Shown here piece by piece: positions 1-5,109 of a DNA stretch of 5,109 bases (positions within the stretch are counted from its first letter, which is position 1; the number at the start of each line of letters is the position of its first letter). Below the pieces are notes generated by a model. That model had not been told where the DNA came from. It saw nothing but the letters and a program-made list of their open reading frames with translations, and made no database searches. The position numbers were made by a program, and so were the translations under genes. Source of the stretch: an uncultured Spongiibacteraceae bacterium (lineage in GTDB: Bacteria > Pseudomonadota > Gammaproteobacteria > Pseudomonadales > Dasaniaceae). Location: contig CALBVI010000023.1 in NCBI GenBank assembly GCA_937969395.1, positions 1 to 5,109 of the forward strand, given 5' to 3'.

Positions 1-51
1 GGGTATATCTGGGAAACTGGATCGAGGGTTCGAATCCCTCCTTCTCCGCCA
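1..51 (+). tRNA. tRNA-Ser, 3' part (5' end outside window), probably GCU anticodon
   Basis: This is the 3' portion of a class II tRNA cut by the window edge. Visible parts are a long variable arm (six-pair stem ATCTGG 7-12 with CTGGAT 17-22, loop GAAA), a T-arm (GAGGG 24-28, loop TTCGAAT, CCCTC 36-40), the acceptor 3' strand CTTCTCC (41-47), discriminator G48 and an encoded CCA (49-51). A long variable arm restricts the identity to Ser, Leu or bacterial Tyr. A G discriminator fits Ser, whereas Leu and Tyr tRNAs carry A. The anticodon lies outside the window. GCU is inferred because a tRNA-Arg(ACG) follows, as in the serV-argV cluster of E. coli, where this cluster lies close to csrA. Confidence 0.9.
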
Positions 52-70
52 TTTATTTGAAGAGTTCTTT

Positions 71-136
71 ATCAAGACTTTTTAAATAATATCTTGATTA
101 AAAAGCGTATTTTAATAAGATCCTTTTTTAATCAAG
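71..136 (+). repeat. Competing AT-rich inverted repeats in the tRNA-Ser trailer
   Basis: The core ATCAAG occurs at 71-76 and 131-136, with its complement CTTGAT at 93-98. The middle element can therefore pair upstream (ATCAAGA 71-77 with TCTTGAT 92-98) or downstream (CTTGATTAAAAA 93-104 with TTTTTAATCAAG 125-136, 12 perfect pairs around a 20-nt loop), but not both. A separate seven-pair hairpin lies at 163-182 (AGAACAA with TTGTTCT). These may help end or process the tRNA-Ser transcript. The stems are nearly all A-T and there is no clean U-tract after the large stem, so a terminator role is only a possibility. Confidence 0.4.
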
Positions 137-244
137 TTAAAGTAAATATGTGTAATGGTAAAAGAACAAATCAACTTGTTCTAAAAACCAAGCTAACCAA
201 AGCGAACATATTTCTAAATAGTGTATAGATAATTCCATAGACTA

Positions 245-280
245 TTGACTAAAGTCGTACTGATCCCTATAGTGCGCACC
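245..280 (+). promoter_or_regulatory. Sigma70 promoter of tRNA-Arg with GC-rich discriminator
   Basis: A -35 box TTGACT (245-250) is separated by exactly 17 nt from a -10 box TATAGT (268-273). Each matches the sigma70 consensus at five of six positions. The following bases GCGCACC (274-280) form a G+C-rich discriminator, a known mark of stable-RNA promoters repressed by ppGpp/DksA. Initiation is expected about 4-6 nt upstream of the mature tRNA 5' end at 285. The promoter gives the Arg gene its own transcription start, in addition to any read-through from tRNA-Ser. Confidence 0.85.
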
Positions 281-284
281 CTAC

Positions 285-361
285 GCGCTCGTAGCTCAGC
301 TGGATAGAGTACTCGGCTACGAACCGAGCGGTCGAAGGTTCGAATCCTTCCGAGCGCGCCA
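285..361 (+). tRNA. tRNA-Arg (anticodon ACG)
   Basis: This is a complete 77-nt class I tRNA. The acceptor stem GCGCTCG (285-291) pairs perfectly with CGAGCGC, followed by discriminator G and an encoded CCA (359-361). The anticodon stem CTCGG (312-316) / CCGAG (324-328) holds the loop CTACGAA with anticodon ACG at 319-321. The T-loop is TTCGAAT. In bacteria the first anticodon base is normally deaminated to inosine by TadA, so the tRNA reads CGU, CGC and CGA. The D-arm to anticodon-arm sequence closely resembles E. coli argV-type tRNA-Arg as I recall it. It lies between its own promoter and an immediately adjacent terminator. Confidence 0.98.
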
Positions 362-404
362 TATTAAAAAAGCCCATTCCGTAAGGATTGGGCTTTTTTA
401 ATAT
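361..404 (+). terminator. Rho-independent terminator of tRNA-Arg
   Basis: ATATTAAAAAAGCCCA (361-376) pairs perfectly with TGGGCTTTTTTAATAT (389-404). Above it are a single T-T mismatch (377/388), three more pairs (TCC/GGA) and a GTAA tetraloop. The 3' arm contains a six-T run after the GC-rich core. Because the 5' arm has the matching A run, the hairpin could also act on transcripts from the right. The stem starts on the last base of the tRNA CCA end, so release of the tRNA 3' end needs processing right at the hairpin base. Confidence 0.93.
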
Positions 405-530
405 GTGGGGTTTGGATAGCTTGGAAAGTAAAACGGTTCGACAAAATACGCACGTATTTTAGTCCGCCAAAGGCGCCCGCAGGGTTGTAAAAGCCCCTAG
501 GCTTTTACAAGACAATCCTTCCAGCATCAG
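371..530 (+). repeat. Degenerate tandem repeat, copy A (tRNA-Arg downstream unit)
   Basis: Copy A begins with the 34-nt terminator core (371-404) that recurs without a mismatch at 563-596, 192 nt away. Similarity then fades but returns in blocks: AGTAAAACGGTTCGAC in A against AGTAAAACAGTTCGAC in B, a palindrome at the same place (443-460), then CCTTCCAG (517-524). Copy A carries a 53-nt stretch (464-516) that B lacks, containing hairpins CGCC-AAA-GGCG (465-475) and TTGTAAAAGCC with GGCTTTTACAA (485-510, 11 pairs, loop CCTA). The pattern suggests duplication of a tRNA-plus-spacer unit. Confidence 0.75.
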
Positions 531-562
531 GCACAGCTAAGCTTAAGGGATAAAAATGCTAG

Positions 563-596
563 AGCCCATTCCGTAAGGATTGGGCTTTTTTAATAT
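563..596 (+). terminator. Second, orphan copy of the tRNA terminator
   Basis: AGCCCA (563-568) pairs with TGGGCT (581-586), with upper pairs TCC/GGA, a GTAA loop and a T-tract (586-591). It is identical over 34 nt to the tRNA-Arg terminator, but the long A/T lower stem is mostly lost because the left flank differs. No gene ends just before it. It could still catch read-through from the tRNA-Arg unit before it reaches the kinase operon. Confidence 0.8.
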
Positions 597-665
597 ATAG
601 GCTTTGGGTCCATTGGGGAGTAAAACAGTTCGACAAACGTACACGTTTAGTTAAACCTTCCAGAA
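563..665 (+). repeat. Degenerate tandem repeat, copy B (tRNA missing)
   Basis: This is the second copy of the unit after tRNA-Arg. It has the same 34-nt terminator core (563-596), then TTTGGG-type sequence, AGTAAAACAGTTCGAC, a short palindrome AAACGT-AC-ACGTTT (635-648) and CCTTCCAG (656-663). In front of its terminator, where copy A has a tRNA, lies sequence that does not fold or read as a tRNA (about 531-562). The simplest reading is that a second tRNA-Arg once stood here and was deleted. Retention of the perfect terminator core argues for recent duplication or gene conversion, or for selection on the hairpin. Confidence 0.7.
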
Positions 666-959
666 TGACGCTCCTCCCCAGAAAGCGCTATGAGTCAGGT
701 TGTCGTGATGATCGATAGAGCGCTTGCTGCAGAGTTTAATGAAGCGTTTGCGGTTACCGTCGCGATACGCTGGATGTTCCCAGTGGCCGTCTTAATGTGA
801 GTGGCGGTGCAATACCTATAGGCTACCTGTAGCTGCTTGTATGGAAGTACAGGTGTTGATGAAAGGTAGGCGCCGCGCTGTAGGTACGTTGTCATCCTAT
901 GCATTGGTGGAGGGGTGAGGGTTGCTAGCTTATTAGAGACTTTGTGAATGTTGCAGAAA

Positions 960-989
960 GAGACAGTATCAGTCAGGCTGTACTATAGT
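960..989 (+). promoter_or_regulatory. Possible promoter of the two-kinase operon
   Basis: The best sigma70-like pair upstream of the operon is GAGACA (960-965), 18 nt, then TATAGT (984-989). The -10 box is good and the -35 box is weak, so an activator or another sigma factor may be involved. Use of this site would give a 5' leader of roughly 105-110 nt containing the stem-loop at 1005-1068. It is supported by motif inspection only. Confidence 0.28.
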
Positions 990-1004
990 GTTATTAGGCT
1001 CGAG

Positions 1005-1068
1005 CTGAAAGACTGCGATTTTAACCCCTCCTCTTTAAGCCACCCTCTGCAGTAATCGGGCCTTTCAG
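1005..1068 (+). promoter_or_regulatory. Stem-loop in the leader of the kinase operon
   Basis: CTGAAAG (1005-1011) pairs with CTTTCAG (1062-1068). After an internal loop (ACTG opposite GGC), CGATT (1016-1020) pairs with AATCG (1054-1058), enclosing a 33-nt pyrimidine-rich loop with ACCCCTCC. There is no T-run after the stem, so it is not an intrinsic terminator. A role in mRNA stability or translation is possible, and chance pairing is also possible. Confidence 0.35.
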
Positions 1069-1102
1069 TTTCTAACAAGGACATGGACAGGGCGCTATAT
1101 CA

Positions 1103-2629
1103 GTGAGTATTTCTCGAAAATTAACCTTCATAGTGATTATGACTATTGTTCAGGTGAGTATTACTATCTGGGGGTCTTTCCAATTAACGAAAGGAGCTAG
1201 ATTTCACCAGCTGAATATTTTGCACTTAAAATATAGCGGCGAATATGAGCGACTTATATCTATCCCTGAAAGCCAAGAATTTGATGTCGATGAGATTGCT
1301 CGAATTACAGGTTTGATTCGTCAGCAACCTCAAGATTGTTTGAGTGAAATTGGTACAACTGACATTGTGGTAATGAAGTTAATTGATACTTATCAAGCGG
1401 TAGTGATTTGTGAGAATGATCTTGGTTATGCTGATCGCTTGTTGGCTTCAGTTGAGCAGTACCGCTTAGGTACTATGGGGCGAGAAGACTTTGTTGTTGA
1501 ATTGCAAAAAGCTAGCTCTTCTTTCCGTGAAAGTTCTACTCTATTTGAGCCTCTAATCACTGACACCGTAGAGTTTATTTTTGCAACCATTATCCCTGTC
1601 ATAATCTCTATTTCAGTCTTTAATATTCTCTTGATAGGTTATTTTTCGAGAAGCATATCGAAATCTATTGGGCAGGTTACTGATGTGTTTGATGCGATTG
1701 CAAATAGAAATCAAGATGTGAGTTTTCCTGTGGATTCAAACGAAGAAATTGAGAGGCTTATTCATTCCGCGGAAAAGTTTAAACAGGCAAAAGATGAGCT
1801 CGTGGATATGTCTCGCTTGGCAGGCATGGCTGAAGTCGCGTCAAGTATCCTCCATAATGTGGGGAATGTTCTTACTGGAGTAAATATTTCGATAGAAAGC
1901 TTATCGGATAAAATTCATCGCTCCCGTATCGTTAAATTTCACCAAGCAAGCTTAGTTGTGGAAAATAATTTGTCAGACATGGCCAGTTTCGTTAGTGATG
2001 ATCCAAAAGGGAAGCATTTGGGAAAACTCATTGTAACAATGGGTGAGCATTTGAAAAATGAACGTGTTGAAATGTTGTCTTTAGCCTCAAAGGTTAGTAA
2101 AGGAGTCGACCATATTAAAGAGGTCGTATCAACGCAGCAGAAAATCTCGGGAAATAAAGGCGTGGAGCAAAATTACAGCTTCGAGCGCTTAGTTGATGAT
2201 GCGTTGTCGATGGTAGAAGATAGCACCGCTCAATATTCGATACAGATTAAGAAAGATTTGAAAACGTTTTCATCGATTCGTGTTGACAAGCACAAGCTGC
2301 TGCAAATACTGGTCAATATATTTACTAATGCGGTTGATTCAATAAAGTTGGCTGATGTGAGTTCAGGTGTGATTTCAATCGCTGCAGTGGAGGCTGATGA
2401 GGGGTTTTATGGATTAAAAATCTCAGATAATGGAGTGGGAATTCCAGAAGATATTATCGATGATATATTTTCCTTTGCATTCACCACCAAAAAAGATGGT
2501 CACGGCTTTGGGTTACATGCCAGTGCCTTAGCTGCAAAGTCTATGGGTGGGCAGTTAGATGTGGAAAGTGGAGGGGAAGGCCGAGGGGCTGCATTTATAT
2601 TGGTGCTGCCAAATAAGGAGAGTGTGTAA
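1103..2629 (+). CDS. Membrane sensor histidine kinase with HNVGN-type H-box
   Basis: This is a 508-residue inner-membrane sensor kinase that should autophosphorylate on His and pass phosphate to a REC domain, most likely the hybrid kinase encoded next. Segments in order are TM1 (about 7-23), a periplasmic, probably helical sensor region (about 29-153) holding the protein's only two cysteines (C79, C103), TM2 (about 156-180), a HAMP-like linker (about 182-232), a dimerisation/phosphoacceptor helix with H251 in HNVGN (251-255) instead of the usual HExxxP, and a C-terminal HATPase. The HATPase shows N405/N409 (N-box), DNGVG (442-446), FTTK (460-463) and GHGFGLH (466-472). GTG is chosen as start because an in-frame stop lies at 1073-1075 and the next ATG (1139) would cut TM1. 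Its Shine-Dalgarno is weak (AGGG 1089-1092). The stop overlaps the next start by one base. The signal is unknown. Confidence 0.95.
   Translation: MSISRKLTFIVIMTIVQVSITIWGSFQLTKGARFHQLNILHLKYSGEYERLISIPESQEFDVDEIARITGLIRQQPQDCLSEIGTTDIVVMKLIDTYQAVVICENDLGYADRLLASVEQYRLGTMGREDFVVELQKASSSFRESSTLFEPLITDTVEFIFATIIPVIISISVFNILLIGYFSRSISKSIGQVTDVFDAIANRNQDVSFPVDSNEEIERLIHSAEKFKQAKDELVDMSRLAGMAEVASSILHNVGNVLTGVNISIESLSDKIHRSRIVKFHQASLVVENNLSDMASFVSDDPKGKHLGKLIVTMGEHLKNERVEMLSLASKVSKGVDHIKEVVSTQQKISGNKGVEQNYSFERLVDDALSMVEDSTAQYSIQIKKDLKTFSSIRVDKHKLLQILVNIFTNAVDSIKLADVSSGVISIAAVEADEGFYGLKISDNGVGIPEDIIDDIFSFAFTTKKDGHGFGLHASALAAKSMGGQLDVESGGEGRGAAFILVLPNKESV
2615..2620 (+). promoter_or_regulatory. Ribosome binding site of the hybrid kinase
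   Basis: AAGGAG sits 8 nt before the ATG at 2629, inside the last codons of the upstream kinase. It fixes the start of the hybrid kinase. With the TAATG stop/start overlap it indicates translational coupling, giving linked amounts of both proteins. Confidence 0.9.
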
Positions 2630-4797
2630 TGGCATACCGCATATTGGTTGTTGATGACCAAAAAGATATTCATGAAAATTATAAGTCAGTGCTCGAAGCA
2701 ACAGTGGACGAGTCAGGGGTCGATGATGCTATTGATGATTTTTTTGATGGTGACAATGAAAAGTCTGAACAGCAAGGATTGTTAGACGTAAAAATTGATT
2801 CAGCTTTTCAGGGCAAGGAAGGCTTGGCAATGGTGAAGTTGGCTATCGCTGAAAAAAATCCCTATGTACTCGCTTTTATTGATATGCGAATGCCGCCGGG
2901 GTGGGATGGGCTTGAAACCATTAAGTATATTTGGGCGGAAGATCCCAGTTTACAAGTTGTTATTTGTTCGGCCTATTCTGATTATTCATGGGAACACATT
3001 ATTGACGAGTTAGGGTATCGTGAAAACTTGCTGTTTTTAAAGAAACCCTTTGATAGCGTAGAAATATTACAGATTTCATTGGCGCTTACAAAAAAGTGGG
3101 ATCTTAATAATACCGCCGGTTTAAAAATGAAGGACATCGAAGAAATAGTTAATAGGCAAACTATTGAACTGAAATCAGAAAAAGAAAAGGCCGAAAAAGC
3201 AACGCGTGCCAAAAGTGATTTTTTAGCGTCGATGAGTCATGAAATAAGAACGCCAATGAATGGCGTCCTAGGGATGTTAAGTCTGGTATTAAAAACTAAG
3301 TTGGAAAAAAAACAGCGACATTTTATCTCTCTCTCACATTCAAGTGCCGAGTCATTGTTAACCATAGTCAATGATGTCTTAGATTTTTCAAAAATTGAAT
3401 CGGGTAAGTTTGAACTTGATAATATAGCGTTTGATTTGATTGATGATGTCGGGGATTTCTCCGACATGATGATCTTTTTGGCTGAGCAGAAGGGTGTAGA
3501 CCTGATTGTTGATACCAGTAAAGTCCTGCATTCTGCTGTGTGTGGAGATGCTGGTAGGTTAAGGCAAATATTAACTAATTTAGTGGGCAACTCAATAAAA
3601 TTTACTGAGTCGGGTTATATTTTTATTGATGTGAAATCTGAACGCATAAAAGAAGAAGTTAAAATTACGGTCAAGGTCATCGATACGGGAGTAGGAATTG
3701 AGGAAGAGCATCTTTCTTCTATGTTCGATAAATATGAGCAAACCGATAGTTCTATTGCAAGAAATTACGGCGGGACAGGGTTGGGGCTCTCCATATCGAA
3801 AAATCTTTGTAATTTAATGAAAGGGGATATTCGTGTTGTGAGTGTTCCTGGTGAAGGAAGTTGCTTTGAATTTGACTTGATAATGTTAGCTGGAAAAGAG
3901 AAAGAAAAACCTAGTTTTAATCTCAAACTTAAAGGTATGTCTGTTCTGGTCATCGATTCTAATGACATTTCACGGCGTACACTGCGCAAGCAATTGGAAA
4001 TATTGGGTGCCAGTGTCCATGACGTTAACGATGGTACGTCAGCTATTGACCCATTGAGTAATACAACTGAAAAGCGCGAAGAACTGTTTTCGGTTGTCTT
4101 TATCGATGAGAGTATTCGGCCTATGGGTGGACTTGAGTTGTTAAAATCGATTCGTTCAGATGCTCGTTTTGGCGCCTCTACGTTTGTCATGGTGTCTTCG
4201 GTATCTGATTTGGATGTTTGGGAATCGTCTGCAAGTGATGAAGGCTATTTATGCTGTCAAAAACCGGTTATTCGATCTCGCTTGTTTGATGTGTTAGAAA
4301 CAATACAAGAGCGCGGTGACATTGATAGTGATCGTCCACAAGCGTTAGCTGTAGATCCTAATTTAGAAGAGAAAGAAATTTCATGGCCAAAGACTACGCG
4401 AGTATTGGTGGTTGATGATAATCTGGTGAATCAGGAGGTCGCTAAACAGATGCTTAGGCACTTGGGGATCGCTTGTGATACTGCTGGTGATGGCGTTGAG
4501 GCTTTGAAAGCCATGAAGCGTGAGCGGTATACGATAGTATTAATGGATTGTCAGATGCCAACAATGGATGGCTATGAAACAGCACGCCACATAAGGCGCG
4601 GAGAGGTTGGTAAAGAACAGATCCATGTGCCTATTGTTGCAATGACCGCAAATTCTTCGAGCGAAGAAAAGGAAAAGAGTGAACAGGCGGGAATGAATGA
4701 CTTTCTCAGTAAGCCTTGCACATTGAATGAATTGAAAAAAGTATTATATTTTTGGCTAAGTATAAGCAAAAATAATAACAGGGAAGGTAATTCATAA
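2629..4797 (+). CDS. Soluble hybrid histidine kinase / response regulator, REC-HisKA-HATPase-REC-REC
   Basis: This 722-residue cytoplasmic phosphorelay protein has no membrane segment. REC1 (about 3-150) has acidic D9/D10, phosphoacceptor D85 in [13 protein letters not shown]114 and K139-P140, with an unusual acidic insertion (about 25-50). A charged coiled-coil linker (about 167-195) follows. HisKA carries H204 in [10 protein letters not shown]. The HATPase (about 300-420) has N317/N321, DTGVGI (352-357) and GGTGLGL (381-387). REC2 (about 436-555) keeps D493 and K545-P546 but has D443-S444 in place of the acidic pair. REC3 (about 590-712) is fully canonical: D596/D597, D640, T673, K695-P696. 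The kinase core resembles BarA/RpfC-type hybrids, but there is no HPt and no output domain. REC1 probably receives phosphate from the upstream kinase, which is inferred from the overlap. It is the last gene of the operon. Confidence 0.96.
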   Translation: MAYRILVVDDQKDIHENYKSVLEATVDESGVDDAIDDFFDGDNEKSEQQGLLDVKIDSAFQGKEGLAMVKLAIAEKNPYVLAFIDMRMPPGWDGLETIKYIWAEDPSLQVVICSAYSDYSWEHIIDELGYRENLLFLKKPFDSVEILQISLALTKKWDLNNTAGLKMKDIEEIVNRQTIELKSEKEKAEKATRAKSDFLASMSHEIRTPMNGVLGMLSLVLKTKLEKKQRHFISLSHSSAESLLTIVNDVLDFSKIESGKFELDNIAFDLIDDVGDFSDMMIFLAEQKGVDLIVDTSKVLHSAVCGDAGRLRQILTNLVGNSIKFTESGYIFIDVKSERIKEEVKITVKVIDTGVGIEEEHLSSMFDKYEQTDSSIARNYGGTGLGLSISKNLCNLMKGDIRVVSVPGEGSCFEFDLIMLAGKEKEKPSFNLKLKGMSVLVIDSNDISRRTLRKQLEILGASVHDVNDGTSAIDPLSNTTEKREELFSVVFIDESIRPMGGLELLKSIRSDARFGASTFVMVSSVSDLDVWESSASDEGYLCCQKPVIRSRLFDVLETIQERGDIDSDRPQALAVDPNLEEKEISWPKTTRVLVVDDNLVNQEVAKQMLRHLGIACDTAGDGVEALKAMKRERYTIVLMDCQMPTMDGYETARHIRRGEVGKEQIHVPIVAMTANSSSEEKEKSEQAGMNDFLSKPCTLNELKKVLYFWLSISKNNNREGNS

Positions 4798-4862
4798 TAT
4801 TTCGTTGTTATGATTTTGAAGCTGATAATTTTTGATTAACCTACAGTGTTGTCTAGTTGGTA

Positions 4863-4881
4863 TATGCATAGACGATGCATA
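4863..4881 (+). repeat. Short inverted repeat downstream of the kinase operon
   Basis: TATGCAT (4863-4869) and ATGCATA (4875-4881) form a perfect seven-pair inverted repeat around AGACG. It lies between the operon stop and the GC-rich terminator. It is too AT-rich and lacks a T-tract, so it could be an mRNA-end structure, a protein site or chance. Confidence 0.35.
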
Positions 4882-4917
4882 CAACTATACGTCATGAACG
4901 TGCCGCACCTTTATTCA

Positions 4918-4947
4918 GGCTCACCCCAAAAGGGTGGGGCTTTTATA
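4918..4947 (+). terminator. Rho-independent terminator of the kinase operon
   Basis: CTCACCC (4920-4926) pairs with GGGTGGG (4932-4938), including one T-G pair, around a CAAAA loop. The base can be extended over a bulged G, and TTTTAT follows (4941-4946). The T-run lies on the plus-strand side, so it serves the kinase operon about 120 nt after its stop codon. The minus-strand reading has A-rich but no T-rich sequence after the stem, so it is a poor terminator for the opposing efflux gene. Confidence 0.8.
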
Positions 4948-4976
4948 TTGCGTACAGCTGAAATCCAAACGAGTAT

Positions 4977-5109
4977 TTACGCCCGCTGCAATGAGTTAAG
5001 TTTCCATAGCCGGTAAACCGTAGGAACTATAAATAACGTTAGTACTATCGCAGTAACCATTCCGCCGACCATCGGTGCCGCCAGGCGACTCATGATTTCA
5101 GACCCTGTA
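4977..5109 (-). CDS. CusA/CzcA-type heavy-metal RND efflux pump, C-terminal fragment
   Basis: The minus strand encodes the last 43 residues of a protein cut by the window edge, ending in TAA (4977-4979). The fragment reads [19 protein letters not shown], then the hydrophobic helix [15 protein letters not shown] and a short basic tail. This is the characteristic end of HME-RND inner-membrane pumps: the conserved GSE-M-R-AAPM-GGM segment leads into the final transmembrane helix. Such pumps export Cu/Ag, Co/Zn/Cd or related cations by proton antiport, with a periplasmic adaptor and an outer-membrane channel. The metal cannot be told from this fragment. The gene is convergent to the kinase operon, so the two are not co-transcribed. 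Confidence 0.92.
   Translation of the reverse strand, partial: TGSEIMSRLAAPMVGGMVTAIVLTLFIVPTVYRLWKLNSLQRA

Larger units (their letters stand above)
666..1082. other. Intergenic stretch without a supported gene
   Basis: I see no convincing coding region here. A 36-codon plus-strand frame (690-800) and a 69-codon minus-strand frame (904 down to 695) both lack a usable Shine-Dalgarno sequence and have no recognisable domain. The minus-strand product is a low-complexity Thr/Ala/Ser-rich run typical of chance translation. Structural items are a seven-pair inverted repeat ACCTGTA (825-831) / TACAGGT (848-854) and the leader stem-loop described separately. The GGAGGGGT at 909-916 is the exact complement of ACCCCTCC at 1024-1031. 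A small RNA or decayed sequence cannot be excluded. Confidence 0.5.

Noticed and set aside
71..182. Direct-repeat-like ATCAAG copies considered as a CRISPR or phage attachment site next to the tRNA
   Set aside because: There is no regular repeat-spacer pattern, no integrase gene, and no duplicated tRNA 3' end of the kind integration would leave.
690..800. Plus-strand 36-codon frame starting ATGAGTCAG
   Set aside because: It has no ribosome binding site and no recognisable product. The helix-like composition alone is not evidence for a gene.
695..904. Minus-strand open frame of 69 codons in the intergenic region
   Set aside because: There is no Shine-Dalgarno before the ATG, the composition is low-complexity (Thr/Ala/Ser), no domain is recognisable, and no promoter is evident on that strand. 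The length is expected by chance.
909..1031. Long-range complement GGAGGGGT (909-916) with ACCCCTCC (1024-1031)
   Set aside because: Eight pairs over more than 100 nt are not significant by themselves, and the left part lies upstream of the candidate transcription start.
2982..4769. Several minus-strand frames of 65-141 codons inside the hybrid kinase gene
   Set aside because: They lie wholly within a gene whose translation shows complete kinase and receiver motifs. They have no ribosome binding sites or domain signatures and are shadow frames.
4590..4797. Possible HPt domain at the C-terminus of the hybrid kinase
   Set aside because: The protein ends about ten residues after the last helix of REC3. 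There is no room for a four-helix HPt and no HPt-type His motif.

Overview
The window reads as part of a gammaproteobacterial chromosome with fairly low G+C, probably from a marine or environmental lineage. This is inferred from gene content and style, not from a database match. The clearest marker is a tRNA-Ser followed by tRNA-Arg(ACG). That is the same order as the serV-argVYZQ cluster of Escherichia coli, although here only one intact Arg copy follows.

Layout. Positions 1-51 hold the 3' end of a type II tRNA-Ser with an encoded CCA. An AT-rich, hairpin-bearing spacer (52-244) leads to a strong sigma70-type promoter with a GC-rich discriminator (245-280), a complete tRNA-Arg(ACG) (285-361) and a terminator hairpin that starts at the last tRNA base. 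Positions 371-530 and 563-665 are two diverged copies of the tRNA-downstream segment. They share a 34-nt identical terminator, but the second copy has no tRNA in front of it. This looks like the scar of a shrunken tRNA array. Positions about 665-1102 carry no convincing gene and end in the leader of the kinase operon.

Positions 1103-4797 are a tightly coupled two-gene signalling operon. The first gene is a membrane sensor histidine kinase with a two-cysteine periplasmic domain, a HAMP-like linker and an unusual HNVGN phosphoacceptor box. The second overlaps it by one base and is a soluble hybrid kinase with the order REC - HisKA - HATPase - REC - REC. The likely flow, which is inferred, is: periplasmic signal, autophosphorylation of His251 in the first protein, transfer to Asp85 in the N-terminal REC of the second, control of its own His204 kinase core, and passage to the C-terminal REC domains. 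No HPt domain and no DNA-binding or enzymatic output is encoded here, so the relay must leave through a partner elsewhere.

A terminator follows at about 4918-4947. Convergent to the operon, at the right edge on the minus strand, are the last 43 residues of a CusA/CzcA-type heavy-metal RND efflux pump.
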